Counted from the first letter of the stretch, positions 32,445 to 44,341 are shown. The stretch: 64,000 bases of DNA from Saccharina japonica (GCA_008828725.1 MEHQ01002578.1:62001-126000); one strand, 5' to 3'. Translations and numbers: made by a program. Notes: generated by a model not told the origin, from the letters alone.

Positions 32445-32530
32445 AGGACTGGAGTCCCGTTTTGGGGACAAATTACTTAGAATTAGAGTGGTTTGTCCCC
32501 AAAACGGGACTGCAGTCTTAACAGGGTTAA
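32445..32530. mobile_element. 86-bp hairpin MITE present only in copy 1
   Basis: Inverted arms AGTCCCGTTTTGGGGACAAA (left) and TTTGTCCCCAAAACGGGACT (right) surround about 20 bp. Copy 2 reads straight through at about 40034 (TTTAT then GGAGATATGG), which is the empty site. Related but eroded sequence occurs at 45003-45095 and 48965-49050. Confidence 0.75.
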
Positions 32531-32784
32531 GGAGATATGGAGCGAAAGCTTTAGTCTACGAAATCTCGATGTCGATCGTGTTGGTGAGAGGATCTACTTT
32601 ATCGATGTCGTGTCGACCTCGGTTATCGTTCGATACCCGACACTACCACTGAAGCTAGCTGTGGTTCTTGAAACAGATAATCCCCCGACACAGGTCGGTC
32701 GCTCCCCCAAAAATGCCACAGTGTTGGGTGCATATCGACAAAATCATACTCGAAATGGCTATTCGTGTGATTGACTGTTTGACA

Positions 32785-33130
32785 CAGTCCATAGGCCGGT
32801 CGCCCCGATGGCCTAGCAGTTAACCACAAAGAACCATAAGGTTGGAGTCAGGGGTTCGAGTCTCCGTACGTATGGGGATTTTAATTATCAAATGACACCA
32901 ACTAAACTGCTGTCGAGAGCGCCTATTGTTATAGCGTGGGTAAGCACAATTCGACGAGAGCTAACGAGGGAAGAAGATGCTGAAGTCTTCTCGAGATAAA
33001 AAATATGCAAGGCACGTACCGTAGTGGGGAGGGAGGAGAAGGGTCTACTTAATGACCCCGGATCTGAGTTACGTATAAAGAGGGAGAGAGAACAGAAGGG
33101 CGAAGATAACAAATGGAATGGGGAAAACAC
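32785..33130 (+). mobile_element. tRNA-headed SINE, copy 1 of the duplication
   Basis: The head GATGGCCTAGCAGTTAACC (A-box-like) and GGGGTTCGAGTCTC (B-box-like) lies upstream of GACGAGAGCTAACGAGGGAA, GTAGTGGGGAGGG, GATCTGAGTTACGT and AACAAATGGAATGGGGAAAA. This is a different head from the 4900-type copies but the same body. The equivalent is at 40298-40625. Confidence 0.75.
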
Positions 33131-33215
33131 ACACACATAGACCACGGTTGCTGCACGTTTTGACAGGCAGCAAGTGAAAAAGGAGGAGCCTTGACTCGTT
33201 CTGAAAAGCAAACGA

Positions 33216-33454
33216 GACTGGTGCTACGGTAGTCCCTTATTTTCAGCGGATGAGAGCCACTCCGCCGAGTGACCACCGTCTTTCTTCGCGTTTTTCCAAG
33301 TATTAACGCTTTACGTTCTCGAGATATGCACCTCCATGGTATGCGTGCTACTCTGCGACAACAAAAGATTCCTGCGTCCAGTTTGGAGTGAGGTACAGGG
33401 TGGAGTAAACGTGGTAGTGAAAATCAGGCTGCCCCCCCTACCGTAGCACCAGTC
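33216..33454. mobile_element. MITE family B, present only in copy 1, ACGA target duplication
   Basis: A 239-bp element with ends GACTGGTGCTACGGTAG and CTACCGTAGCACCAGTC. ACGA lies on both sides (33212-33215 and 33455-33458). Copy 2 has the empty site AACGACGCGGATG near 40708. Insertion therefore postdates the duplication. Confidence 0.85.
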
Positions 33455-33490
33455 ACGACGCGGATGTCCATTCGTGTGTTTTCGTGGCAG

Positions 33491-33579
33491 AGTGGACGAC
33501 CTGGAATGCAGGAACAAGGCGCAGCAGGATCGATTGGCGTCCACCAATGAGAAGGCGCACGACATCGATTTTTCAAAAA
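33491..33579 (+). CDS. Coiled-coil gene, exon 2, copy 1
   Basis: After TTTTCGTGGCAG the exon completes an AGA codon with exon 1, then reads VDDLECRNKAQQDRLASTNE and KAHDIDFSK, ending in one spare base before GTGAGT. Copy 2 differs by two residues (Ala-His to Val-Pro). The ending phase does not fit the start of the exon at 34777, so another small exon is missing between them, or this exon is alternative. Confidence 0.6.
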
Positions 33580-33678
33580 GTGAGTAAGAGCTACCTTGTA
33601 GTCTACATGGTGGTATATGCCGTAGACGGTTATCGATTCAGTAGCCCCTGTTAATTTTGAAGTATGGCGCACGTACGA

Positions 33679-33962
33679 CACGCGTGCTACGATAGAGGTG
33701 GTACGTTTTAGCGAAAAACGGTTTCGGAATGATCGGTTTCCTCCTTAATCCGAAACCGTCGGACCTTCGTTATTGTGTTGCAACAGTTTTTATAGTATGC
33801 TTACTGTATTAGTAGGTCATGGGGTTGTTCGTCAGGTATCATAGCTCTTTTTGTTTACTTCAAAATCAGTGTTTAGACTACTGCAGGTATGGAGGCATGG
33901 AGCTCCTCAAGTGAGGAGCTCAGAAACCGTAGGATGCATTTCTATCGTAGAGTGCATGCGTC
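33679..33962 (+). mobile_element. MITE family A with ACGA target duplication
   Basis: ACGCGTGCTACGATAGAGG ... GGTTTCCTCCTTAATCC ... CTATCGTAGAGTGCATGCGTC. ACGA lies at 33675-33678 and 33963-33966. Copy 2 holds the same element with an eroded left end (40924-41191), so this insertion predates the duplication. Confidence 0.75.
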
Positions 33963-34776
33963 ACGAGTTGTTTAGACGCGCAAGGGTGCCTTGCCTCGGC
34001 CGCTCGGTGCTTTCCGATACACGGATATCTCTCTGTAGAAACCATAGTAGTACAGAGCAATGCGGTGGATTGTTCAATTTGACGCCCATTATCTCTGGGT
34101 GCATGATCGTGTGATGTGCTACTTGTAGGAGAAAGATGCCTACGTTTGTTGCATATTGAAGTTCTACTCGCTTGTATTGCTATCTGAAAACGTCCTCCTT
34201 ACCGAGTCCATCAACTCCGCCTTCCCCTTTGCACACCACCCATAGACGACGCGGGGAACTTCAGCCTCCATATCGTCTACAAAACCAAAACGACGACAAT
34301 TCACCGGTACTACAGTATAGTATAGAGGTAAATGCGGCAAGGTTCNCCCGTACTCGCAGTAGGCAACGTGCGCTAAGAGGGAAAACGGTTCCGGTGGTAT
34401 TCAACGCACACAGCATCAAGACCCCCAAAACTTCCTGTCGGCAGCATGGCGATCGCGACCAGCAAAACACCCGCTTGCGACAAGCCTACTCTCACAAGTT
34501 CGCGTCAGCTCGCCTGCTCCTGTAGCCTCCGGGATTGCATGATTTGCCCGATGTATAGGGAACCACTTATGCTAAAACAAAAGCAGCATTCGAGGCCTGA
34601 CATGGCTCTACTCTGAAGTCTAACCTCCGTCTTCTGTGATGACCGGTTTGTTTTTGTGAGAGCCCTTGGGTGAGACGATTATATTTTCGAAAGTCTGGCA
34701 GCTTTATATTCCGAAGAGTAACCTCTGTCTCCTGTGTTGGCCGTTGTACTGGAGAGCACCTATGCGAGACGAGCAG

Positions 34777-34887
34777 CATCCAAAGCCTGGCATCCAAGAC
34801 TCCAGAGCAGCAGATGGCGGCAGTGGCTGAGGCCATCGTCAGCATGGGCCACAACGTCAACCAGTTCTACAAGGATGTCAAGCACAG
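34777..34887 (+). CDS. Coiled-coil gene, exon 3, copy 1
   Basis: The exon follows GACGAGCAG, needs two bases from the previous exon, and reads IQSLASKTPEQQMAAVAEAI and VSMGHNVNQFYKDVKH. It ends two bases into a codon before GTAGGC. It fits exon 1 directly (AG plus C gives Ser) and exon 4. Copy 2 has one silent change. Helical, coiled-coil-like. Confidence 0.62.
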
Positions 34888-35764
34888 GTAGGCGTGATAC
34901 GAAGTACCAGGTAGGCGTTTATGCGTTCATGCGTGGATGGCATGATTGGAACAAGCGCTACACACATTGCGACACGGCGAGTGGAATACTGATGATTCAG
35001 CTTTAAATAGTTACACCAAGGTGTCAAGAACAGGTATCATAGAAGGCCGAATGAGTGTACGTTCCTGTACCGTAAAATACTCAGCTTCATTAACAGAAGC
35101 AAAAACTACGCTGTGTCAGATAGAACGCGTAGAATACCCAAAGTGCTTTGGCAAAAGAGTTGCGGCTGCGCTGGTAACTATGCGCTAGACTCTGATTCGT
35201 CAGCCAGTGGAAGGTATGCTCGACGTTAAAACACGCTTGCACGTTTTCCTGGTCATTTGTTCCGCGACAGAACCACTCCACACACCCCTCCCACGTTTCG
35301 CCCGTGGTCGACATCTCTTCGAATTTCATTTTCGAGAGCCGCTTGCTAGGCGATACGTTGTTTTCGGTAAGAACGCTCTGGGCCTGCTTTGAGCATCGGT
35401 GGGATGTTCACTCAACCTCATTTTTCGTTAGTTTGTTAGTTTTCCGGCACTGTCGACCGTACCGAGCCCCCCCTCCCCGCGCCCCCACCCCTGCCTTCCT
35501 CGCGTGGCTAAAACCGTTGTCGCCTGTTCTAGTGGAAACCATTGTTTCTGCAGATGAGCAACCCCCCCGCGCCACCTCCCTCCCTCCCTCCCTCCCTCCC
35601 TCCCTCCTGCTAATGAGGAAATCGTGTCCCCCTGTTATTGTCGACACGCTGTTGCCTGCATAGACTCTCCCTCTCCCGCTTCCTCCCTTCTCCCCTCCCC
35701 CCCCCCTTCATTTCCTGACTGAAACCCCTCTCGCTTCTTCGTGTGGAAACCCTGTCGCCTGCAG
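34888..35764 (+). other. Intron between exons 3 and 4, copy 1
   Basis: It starts GTAGGC and ends GTCGCCTGCAG. It contains a (CCCT)n microsatellite at 35576-35608 and purine/pyrimidine-biased tracts to 35710. The repeated 73- to 119-residue frames here are shadows of low-complexity sequence. Confidence 0.5.
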
Positions 35765-35804
35765 AGAAGCAGTGCAGCACGCCACGGACAGCGCCCAGGA
35801 TGAG
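35765..35804 (+). CDS. Coiled-coil gene, exon 4, copy 1
   Basis: A 40-bp exon after CTGCAG gives EAVQHATDSAQDE, taking one base to complete AGA with exon 3 and ending on a codon boundary before GTAAGG. It is identical in copy 2. Its phase-0 end matches the start of the shared exon at 44899. Confidence 0.6.
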
Positions 35805-36130
35805 GTAAGGGTGTAGAGCACCCGGATACATCCGCGCAAGATTGAAAACCCTCCACGAAGTAGACGTAGCCCCAAACTGTTTTTAGGAAGCGATGCGTTC
35901 AACCCACGATCCGCTCCTGCTGCTGCCACTGCTGTGTGGGGCCAGAGTCGACGCCTGCACGGAAGAAAAACGAAAGCAGAGTGTCGGGAATGAATGGCAA
36001 CAAACTACTCTTCGCACATTTTGCGTGTTCGAGCGACTCCCCCCACGGTATACCATAAAGGGGTTGCAGTAAGTGTTTGCCTTTTGAGGAAAATATTGCG
36101 TGACCAGTTGGCCTCCTTAAGGGGGGATCT

Positions 36131-36440
36131 GCCGACTCGTGCTACGATAGGGGTAGCACGTTTCGGCAAAAAACGTTTTCTGGATGACGTTTTAAAGGAT
36201 CGTTAACCCCAAACTTGGTCGGAATGCCACATTCGTTTTTGTTTTGCAATATGGGTCTGTGTTGCATACGCAAGTCATGGGATTGTTCAAAACGGGGTTT
36301 GGCTCTCATTTGTCTACAAAACAGAATCGGTTTTCCTGTGAGGTATGGAGTCCCTCAAGCGACCAGTCTCAGGACATTGCTGGTGCATGCCTTACAAGGC
36401 CAATGGCTCAAAAGGCTAATGGCTTATTGGGTAGCACCTC
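36131..36440 (+). mobile_element. MITE family A relative, copy 1 of the duplication
   Basis: ACTCGTGCTACGATAGGGGTAGC ... GATCGTTAACCCC ... GGAGTCCCTCAAGCGACC. The ends have drifted. The equivalent is at 43373-43690. Confidence 0.5.
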
Positions 36441-36779
36441 TGCCTTGTAGCATGTGTCTACCGGTTAGTGCGATGTTTTTACTTAAACTAGTTTGTTTTA
36501 CTAGACTTCGTTCGTTTCGGGGCTAGAGTAGACCACAAAAATCACGTTCGTCGGGGTTCCGCGAACAAACTTCGTCGAAGTTGCGTTTCGGGCGTGAGAT
36601 ACTGGGCTCCTATACTATAATCAAGTGACCAACTCAGAAAATAAGGCACCATCCCTATAAGGTGGGTGGGGCATTGTTCGGTGTACCTCAAGCGTACCAA
36701 ACGTGTCGTTGGGTTATACCTCAGGAGCTCCTATGTTGCCCTTGCGTCTACGAATATAACCCCCCCACCCTTGGTGCAA

Positions 36780-36960
36780 GCAATGCCTGCCTGGTTGGTG
36801 AAACCCTAACATGCTCCGTCCCGGCATTGCAGCGGTGCGAGGGTCTATGGTCATACGACTACGGCCGTGCGCGAAAATGAAGTACACACACCCCCTCGGC
36901 CAATTTTTTTTCGGTCATACGACTACGGCCGTGCATGATATGAGTACACCCCCTTTGGGC
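36780..36960 (-). mobile_element. MITE family C fragment, copy 1
   Basis: It contains CTCCGTCCCGGCATTG, GGTCTATGGTCATACGACTA (twice) and CGGCCGTGCATGATATG, the family end found complete at 55183-56085. The equivalent is at 44030-44200. Confidence 0.55.
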
Positions 36961-37100
36961 GACGACGACAAGCGTTGTGAAGAAAACACCTCGACCGAAA
37001 GTAGTGGGCGCTGGCAATACGCCCGTGGAATGCTCGTGCCCAGGCATACACAGCAGTAGCGAATTCGACCGCAAAGCATAAGGAGGCAGGGCTGGAAAAT

Positions 37101-37374
37101 CGCTCACAAACCTGCTTTCTTGAAAAGCAACCAAAAACTGCTGAAACAATTGGGACGATTCAGGTCAACATATTAACATACTGGATTTAGTATGGTTATG
37201 CGGACGAATTCCACACTAATATTTTCACTTTATCGAACGATTTCGGTGCGCCTTGCCCAAGCAGCCATTGCTTCAACTGAAAACTCTAAAACACGTCCGA
37301 GAAAAAGTGGGGAGTCGATAGATTTCAAAATTGACAGGACAGACTTAACATAAAATAAGAGCATTTTTTATCTA
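37101..37374. other. Spacer between the two duplication copies
   Basis: A 274-bp AT-rich spacer with no recognised feature; it marks the junction of the tandem duplication. Confidence 0.5.
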
Positions 37375-37382
37375 ATGAATAG

Positions 37383-37610
37383 TGCCCGGTATCCTGGTAT
37401 CCTGTAGGATTCGTGCGTATCCTGTTGTCTGTATCCTGCGTCCCGGATCCTGCATCCTGCATCCTGTATACGATATCTTGTAATCTGTATCCGGTGTCCT
37501 CTACGTCGTGTATTTTGTACCTTGTCCCGTGATACCCTACATCATGTATCCTATATCCTTGTGCTACTACTGTATCCTGTATCCTGTACCCTTAATAGCT
37601 GTAACCTGTA
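37383..37610 (+). repeat. TATCCTG minisatellite, copy 2
   Basis: Equivalent of 29790-30010, with small unit-number differences. Confidence 0.7.
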
Positions 37611-37886
37611 AGTTTCAACGTTAGGCAAACGCGGCGGGATTGGTGCCGGTTGGCTGAAAGGGAATGTTTTTTCGCTGACTGTTGACCGGTACACCCATAC
37701 GCATGGTGGTTTGATCGTTTGACCGAGTCGTTCGGTTCGGCAAGCATGCAAGCACAATTCGTCGCAGAGGCGCCTCAACCACAGTCTCTCTCGTGGCAGG
37801 CCAGGCACAAGGCGCCTTGCTCTTGGGGCTACACGCGTTGTGTCCGATAGGGCTCGCATGTTCAACGACAATCCATACGCTACGAG

Positions 37887-37893
37887 TATATAG
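37887..37893 (+). promoter_or_regulatory. TATA-like box, 5' module copy 2
   Basis: TATATAG, 84 bp before the ATG at 37977; same context as copy 1. Confidence 0.4.
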
Positions 37894-37976
37894 CCGTTGG
37901 CCCGGAGGAGACAAAGAGATAACCACGGCACCCCGCCCCTGCCGCACCGAGAGCTACTCGAACACAACGAACAAAC

Positions 37977-38062
37977 ATGACTCATGATGAACCGGTGGAG
38001 CTATTGAGCGTCGAGCTGACGAGCTCCGGGCTGGAGAACACGTTGCAGCAGCTAGCGGACAG
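37977..38062 (+). CDS. Coiled-coil gene, exon 1 (start), copy 2
   Basis: Same coding sequence as 30389-30474 (MTHDEPVELLSVELTSSGLE...). The donor has changed from GTGAGG to GTGGGG, a weaker site, which may favour use of copy 1 or alter splicing. Upstream sequence and start context are unchanged. Confidence 0.6.
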
Positions 38063-40290
38063 GTGGGGGTGAGATGAGCGTTGCCGGCGCAAGGCCCAAC
38101 GAATATGTGTGGAAACATTACACGAGCAGGACACTGCTGTATTTAGGTTTGCAGTTACTGCTGTAGTTATTGTACCTGTGGGCTAACCGCATCGTTTGAT
38201 ATTGCTGATGCCCCTTTGGGACTTCAAGGGGGAGAGGTGTCCGAAGCGAGTGACGAATACACCGTCCGCTACACGGCGCCAGCATAAGGAGGCATGCGGC
38301 TGATAAATAGGGTGTGCACCGAGTTTTGTGGGGTGAATCGGAAATTTCCGACCCACGCACCGCATGATACGCCCCAGACATTGTAGTTTTGGTGGCTACA
38401 CACCTGGATCACAACACATGTAAAAAATGTTCCAGGTAGTCAGCTGTGTGATCGTTATGCTTACTCGTAGGCATGTGTCTTGTTTGTACGGACTTCGTAC
38501 TGTGTGCACCCAACGTAGAGATAGGATAAGTGGGATTGGACGTGGTAGAGGTGATGCTTGTCTATAATACAAGGAGACCTCCACACCGAGATATATCGAA
38601 ATCGGTCCGGCATAAGAGAACCTCCGGCTTGATCTCTCATGACCCACGGAATGTACTGTGTCAAAACTGTGCCATGACCAAAATTATAGCACGACAAGGT
38701 GAATAACTTGACATTGCCAGAGTTTGACCGGCGGACCAGATAGTATTATCATAACTTGATAGTATCGTGGGCCGGAGTTATGGCCGAATATATACTGTGC
38801 ATGTATGTATGTGCAATGTGCTACAGTACACCAAACTTACACGTACTTGTAGTATGGGCATGTTCGTAGCGCGAGCGCGCGCGGATGTGTGGAGTTAGAG
38901 TTTGGAGACGGCGACGGCGAGGTAAACGTTAGGGTCTGATCGTGACGCTAACCGTGATAACCGAGGGCACTGCTTAAACTGCCTTGAGGACACACACTCC
39001 TTCAAAAACTGTCGCCATTCGTTTCTTAACGCGAGCAGACTTTTAAACCCTAACCTTGGTAGCACTTCGGTGTGGTAAGCCGCGTCCTGCAGTGCTACTC
39101 GTATAGTTTTGGCAGGCAGGCTACTGCGGGCAGCTGTTCGACGTGACGGGTGCTTCCAGTAACGAACGCACCGGGATACCGGAACTGCAGTGGTACTGCT
39201 GCCATGAGAAAAAACAAGAGGGGACTGTGAAGGGTGTACTGTTCAATGATGTGGCCGCGGTTTGACCCCTCCCACGTGCACGTGCACAGCCAATGGCATT
39301 TTGGTGGCAGTGCCCATGGGCTTCCATTAGCTGCCATGGGGTTTCATAGAGTACCTGGCAGCCTTTGCCACATCGGCACATCGAATGGAAAGCCAAAGTT
39401 GGATAGGCGAGGCAAGCCTGTGAAGCCGCTAACGGCATAGATGATCCCGTTACACTGCAGCCGTTACTGCAGTACACCTGTAAGCATGCCAGTAGACTCT
39501 ACGATAGAGGTGTGTGTTTCCCATTTACAGCAACCTCGGTTAGCCGCGGGTTCAAGCTGTGACTCATTAGTGGCTTATACGGAAGGCCCAAAAATGAAAA
39601 TGGTTGTGTTGGTCGGAAACGATTGGGAAGTGTATTCCCACTTCTGCAGGCCGCATATTCATAGCGCGTGCAGGGTACTGCAGTTATAAGACTTACATTG
39701 GGCAGGAAATTTCTCAATATTTTACCAGTACGACTAACCCAACGGACTAATGCCTTAACAACATTGCGTCGTCGGCAAGACATGGGTTGCAGTAGTGGTC
39801 GTGAGTCTGAATCTCACGTCCATCATGAAAAACGTTTTGTTTTTAGAGAATTTCCTCACAACGAACTAAGATCCCCACACTATACGCGTCTTCCGCAAGT
39901 TGCGTGTGCTGTGATTGTGTCGGACATCGGATCAAAAGTTTCGATACATCCAAATATCGAACTTTCGATACATCGTGTCGAACGTGTTTTGTTCTCAAGC
40001 CCCTGGCACTCCCCGTGTTTTGTTTTACTTTATGGAGATATGGAGCGAAAGCTTCAGTCTATGAAATCTCGAGGTCGATCGTGTTGGTGAGAGGATCTAC
40101 TGCATCGATGTCGTGTAGGCCTCGGTTATCGTTCGATACCCGACACTACTACTGTAGCTAGCTGTGATTCTTGAAACAGATAATCCCCCGACACAGGTCG
40201 ATCGCTCCCCCAAAAATGCCACGGTATGGGTGCATATCGACAAAATCAGACTCGAAATGGCTATTCGTGTGGTTGACTTTTTGACACAGT
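38063..40290 (+). other. Intron 1 of copy 2, no internal feature recognised
   Basis: Near-identical to the copy 1 intron, with the empty site of the hairpin insertion near 40034. Confidence 0.5.
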
Positions 40291-40297
40291 CCATAAG

Positions 40298-40625
40298 CCG
40301 GTCGCTCCGGTGGTCTAGCAGTTAACCACCAAGAACTATAAGGTTGGAGTCAGGGGTTCGATTCTCCGTACGTATGGGGATTTTAATTATCAAATGACAC
40401 CAGCTGCTGTCGAGGGCGCCTATTATTATAGCGTTGGTAAGCACAATTCGACGAGAGCTAACGAGGGAAGAAGAGGCTGGGATCTTTTCGCGATAGAAGT
40501 GCAAGGCACGTACCGTAGTGGGGAGAGAGGAGAAGGGTCTACTTAATGACCCCGGATCTGAGTTACGTCGAAAGAGGGAGAGAGAATAAAAGGGCGAATA
40601 TAACAAATGGAATGGGGAAAACACA
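40298..40625 (+). mobile_element. tRNA-headed SINE, copy 2 of the duplication
   Basis: Equivalent of 32785-33130, with GGTGGTCTAGCAGTTAACC and GGGGTTCGATTCTC boxes. Confidence 0.7.
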
Positions 40626-40743
40626 CACACACATAGACCAGGGTTGCTGCACGTTTTGACAGGCAGCAAGTGAAAAAGGAGGAGCCTTGGCTCGTTCTGA
40701 AAAGCTAACGACGCGGATGTTCATTCGTGTGTTTTCGTGGCAG

Positions 40744-40832
40744 AGTGGACGACCTGGAATGCAGGAACAAGGCGCAGCAGGATCGATTGGCGTCCACCAA
40801 TGAGAAGGTGCCCGACATCGATTTTTCAAAAA
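40744..40832 (+). CDS. Coiled-coil gene, exon 2, copy 2
   Basis: Same as 33491-33579 except KVPDID in place of KAHDID (two amino-acid changes). The same splice sites, GGCAG and GTGAGT, are kept. The phase problem with the next exon is the same as in copy 1. Confidence 0.58.
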
Positions 40833-40923
40833 GTGAGTCAGAGCTACCTTGTAGTCTACACGGTGGTATATGCCGTAGACGGCTATCGATTCAGCAGCCG
40901 CGGTAAAACATTTGAAGTTTCGC

Positions 40924-41191
40924 GCTAAGATAGAGGTAGTACGTTTTAGCGAAAAACGGTTTCGGAATGATCGGTTTCCTCCTTAACCCGAAACCGTCGG
41001 ACCTTCGTTATTGTGTTGCAACAGGTTTGATAGTATGCTTACTTAGCTCATGGGGCTGTTCGTCGGGTATCATAGCCCTTTTTTTGTTTACTTCAAAATC
41101 AGTGTTTAGACTACTGCAGGTATGGAGGCATGGAGCTCCTCAAGTGAGGAGCTCAGAAACAGTAGGATGCATATCTATCGTAGAAATGCAT
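40924..41191 (+). mobile_element. MITE family A, copy 2 of the duplication
   Basis: Equivalent of 33679-33962; the left terminus is eroded to GCGCTAAGATAGAGG, and the right end is CATGCGTC followed by ACGA. Confidence 0.65.
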
Positions 41192-42013
41192 GCGTCACGA
41201 GTTGTTTAGACGCGCAAAGGTGCCTTGCCTTGGCCGCTCGGTGCTTTCCGATACACGGGTATCTCTCTGTAGAAACCATAGTAGTACAGAGCAATGCGGT
41301 GGACTGTTCAATTTGACGCCCATTATCTCTGGGTGCATGAACGTGTGATGTGCTACTTGTAGGAGAAAGATGCCTACGAGTGTTGCACATTGAAGTTCTG
41401 CTCACAGCTTGTAGTGCTATCTGACAACGTCCTCCTTACCGAGTCCGTCAACTCCGCCTTCCCCTTTGCCCACCACCCATAGACGACGCGGGGAACTTCA
41501 GCCTCCATATCGTCTACAAACCCAAAACAACGACAATTCACCGGTACTACAGTATAGTATAGAGGTAAATGCGGCAAGGTTCCCCCGTACTCGCAGTAGG
41601 CAACGTGCGCTAAGAGGGAAAACGGTTCCGGTGGTATTCAACGCACGGAGCATCAAGCCCCCCAAAACTTCCTGTCGGCAGCATGGCGATCGCGACCAGC
41701 TAAACACCCGCTTGCGTCAAGCCTAATCTCACACGTTCGCGTCAGCTCGCCTGCTCCTGTAGCCTCCGGGATTGCGTGATTTGCCCTATGTATAGGGAAC
41801 CACTTATGCTAAAACAAAAGCAGCATTCGAGGCCTGACATGGCTCTACTCTGAAGTATAACCTCCGTCTTCTGTGATGACCGGTTTGTTTTTGTGAGAGC
41901 CCTTGGGTGAGACGATTATATTTTCGAAAGTCTGGCAGCTTAATATTCCGAAGAGTAACCTCTGTCTCCTGTGTTGGCCGTTGTACTGGAGAGCACCTAT
42001 GCGAGACGAGCAG

Positions 42014-42124
42014 CATCCAAAGCCTGGCTTCCAAGACTCCAGAGCAGCAGATGGCGGCAGTGGCTGAGGCCATCGTCAGCATGGGCCACAACGTCAACCA
42101 GTTCTACAAGGATGTCAAGCACAG
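42014..42124 (+). CDS. Coiled-coil gene, exon 3, copy 2
   Basis: Equivalent of 34777-34887; one synonymous change (GCA to GCT in LAS). Splice sites GAGCAG and GTAGGC are conserved. Confidence 0.62.
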
Positions 42125-43001
42125 GTAGGCGTGATACGAAGTACCAGGTAGGCGTTTATGCGTTCATGCGTGGATGGCATGATTGGAACAAGCGCTACAC
42201 ACATTGCGACACGGCGAGTGGAATACTGATGATTCAGCTTTAAATAGTTACACCAAGGTGTCAAGAACAGGTATCATAGAAGGCCGAATGAGTGTACGTT
42301 CCTGTACCGTACAATACTCAGCTTCATTGGCAGAAGCATAAACTACGCTGTGTCAGATAGAACGCGTAGAATACCCAAAGTGTTTTGGCAAAAGAGTTGC
42401 GGCTGCGCTGGTAACTATGCGCTAGACTCTGATTCGTCAGCCAGTGGAAGGTATGCTCGACGTTAAAACACGCTTGCACGTTTTCCTGGTCATTTGTACC
42501 GCGACAGAACCACTCCACACACCCCTCCCACGTTTCGCCCGTGGTCGACATCTCTTCGACTTTCATTTTCGAGACCCGCTTACTAGGAGATACGTTGTTT
42601 TCGGTAGGAACGCTCTGGGCCTGCTTTGAGCATCGGTGGAATGTTCACTCAAGCTCATTTTTCGTTAGTTTGTCAGTTTTCCGGCACTGTCGACCGTACC
42701 GAGCCCCCCCTCCCCGCGCCCCCACCCCTGCCTTCCTCGCGTGGCTAAAACCGTTGTCGCCTGTTCTAGTGGAAACCATTGTTTCTGCAGATGAGCAACC
42801 CCCCCGCGCCACCTCCCTCCCTCCCTCCCTCCCTCCCTCCCTCCTGCTAATGAGGAAATCGTGTCCCCCTGTTATTGTCGACACGCTGTTGCCTGCATAG
42901 ACTCTCCCTCTCCCGCTTCCTCCCTTCTCCCCTCCCCCCCCCCTTCATTTCCTGACTGAAACCCCTCTCGCCTCTTCGTGTGGAAACCCTGTCGCCTGCA
43001 G

Positions 43002-43041
43002 AGAAGCAGTGCAGCACGCCACGGACAGCGCCCAGGATGAG
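43002..43041 (+). CDS. Coiled-coil gene, exon 4, copy 2
   Basis: Identical to 35765-35804. It ends in phase 0 and is the last exon before the shared body; the next exon is 1.86 kb downstream at 44899. Confidence 0.6.
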
Positions 43042-43372
43042 GTAAGGGTGTAGAGCACCCGGATACATCCGCGCAAGATTGAAAACCCTCGACGAAGTAG
43101 ACGTAGCCCCAAACTGTTTTTAGGAAGCGATGCGTTCAACCCACGATCCGCTCCTGCTGCTGCCACTGCTGTGTGGGGCCAGAGTCGACGCCTGAACGGA
43201 AGAAAAACGAAAGCAGAGTGTCGGGAATGAATGGCAACAAACTACTCTTCGCACATTTTGCGTGTTCGAGCGACTCCCCCCACGGTATACCATAAAGGGG
43301 TTGCAGTAAGTGTTTGCCTTTTGAGGAAAATATTGCGTGACCAGTTGACCTCCTTAAGGGGGGATCTGCCGA

Positions 43373-43690
43373 CTCGTGCTACGTTAGGGGTAGCACGTTT
43401 CGGCAAAAAACGTTTTCTGGATGGCGTTTTGAAGGACCCTTGACCCCAAACTTGGTCGGAATGCCACATTCGTTTTTGCTTAGCAATATGAGTTTGTGTT
43501 GCATACGCAAGTCATGGGATTGTTCAAAACGGGGTTTGGCTCTCAGTTTTCTACAAACAGAATCGGTTTTCCTGTGAGGTATGGAGTCCCTCAAGCGACC
43601 ACTCTCAGGACATTGCTGGTGCATGCCTTATAAGGCCGATGGCTCAAAAGACTAATGGCTTATTGGGTAGCACCTCTGCCTTGTAGCATG
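43373..43690 (+). mobile_element. MITE family A relative, copy 2
   Basis: Equivalent of 36131-36440. Confidence 0.45.
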
Positions 43691-44341
43691 TGTCTACCGG
43701 TTAGTGCGATGTTTTTACTTAAACTACTGTAGTTTGTTTTACTAGACTTCGTTCGTTTCGGGGCTAGAGTAGACCACAAAAATCACGTTCGTCGGGGTTC
43801 CGCGAACAAACTTCGTCGAAGTTGCGCTTCGGGCGTGAGATACTGGGCTCCTATACTATAATCAAGTGACCAACTCAGAAAATAAGGCACCATCCCTATA
43901 AGGTGGGTGGGGCATTGTTCGGTGTACCTCAAGCGTACCAAACGTGTCGTTGGGTTATACCTCAGGAGCTCCTATGTTGCCCTTGCGTCTACGAATATAA
44001 CCCCCCCACCCTTGGTAAAAGCAATGCCTGCCTGGTTGGTGAAACCCTAACGTGCTCCGTCCCGGCTTTGCAGCGGTGCGAGGGTCTACGGTCATACGAC
44101 TACGGCCGTGCACGAAGATGAAGTACACACACCCCCTCGGCCAATTTGTCTATGGTCATACGACTACGGCCGTGCATGATATGAGTACACCCCCTTTGGG
44201 CGACGACGACAAGCGTTGTGAAGAAAACACCTCGACCGAAAGTAGTGGGCGTTGGCAATACGCCCGTGGAATGCTCGTGCCCAGGCATACACAGCAGTAG
44301 CGAATTCGACCGCAAAGCATAAGCAGGCAGGGCTGGAAAAT

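Larger units (their letters stand above)
29783..37100 (+). repeat. Tandem segmental duplication, copy 1 (7.3 kb)
   Basis: This runs from ATGAATAGTACCCGGTATCC to GCAGGGCTGGAAAAT and is repeated at 37375-44341 in direct orientation with high identity (mostly single-base changes). It carries the 5' module of the coiled-coil gene (TATA-like box, ATG exon, three more exons), a SINE and several MITEs. Two insertions are present only here: a hairpin at 32445-32530 and a family-B MITE at 33216-33454. One N is at 34346. Confidence 0.92.
37375..44341 (+). repeat. Tandem segmental duplication, copy 2 (7.0 kb)
   Basis: Direct repeat of 29783-37100, shorter by about 350 bp because it lacks the hairpin and family-B insertions. 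It ends GCAGGGCTGGAAAAT at 44341, where it joins the shared downstream part of the coiled-coil gene. Confidence 0.92.
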
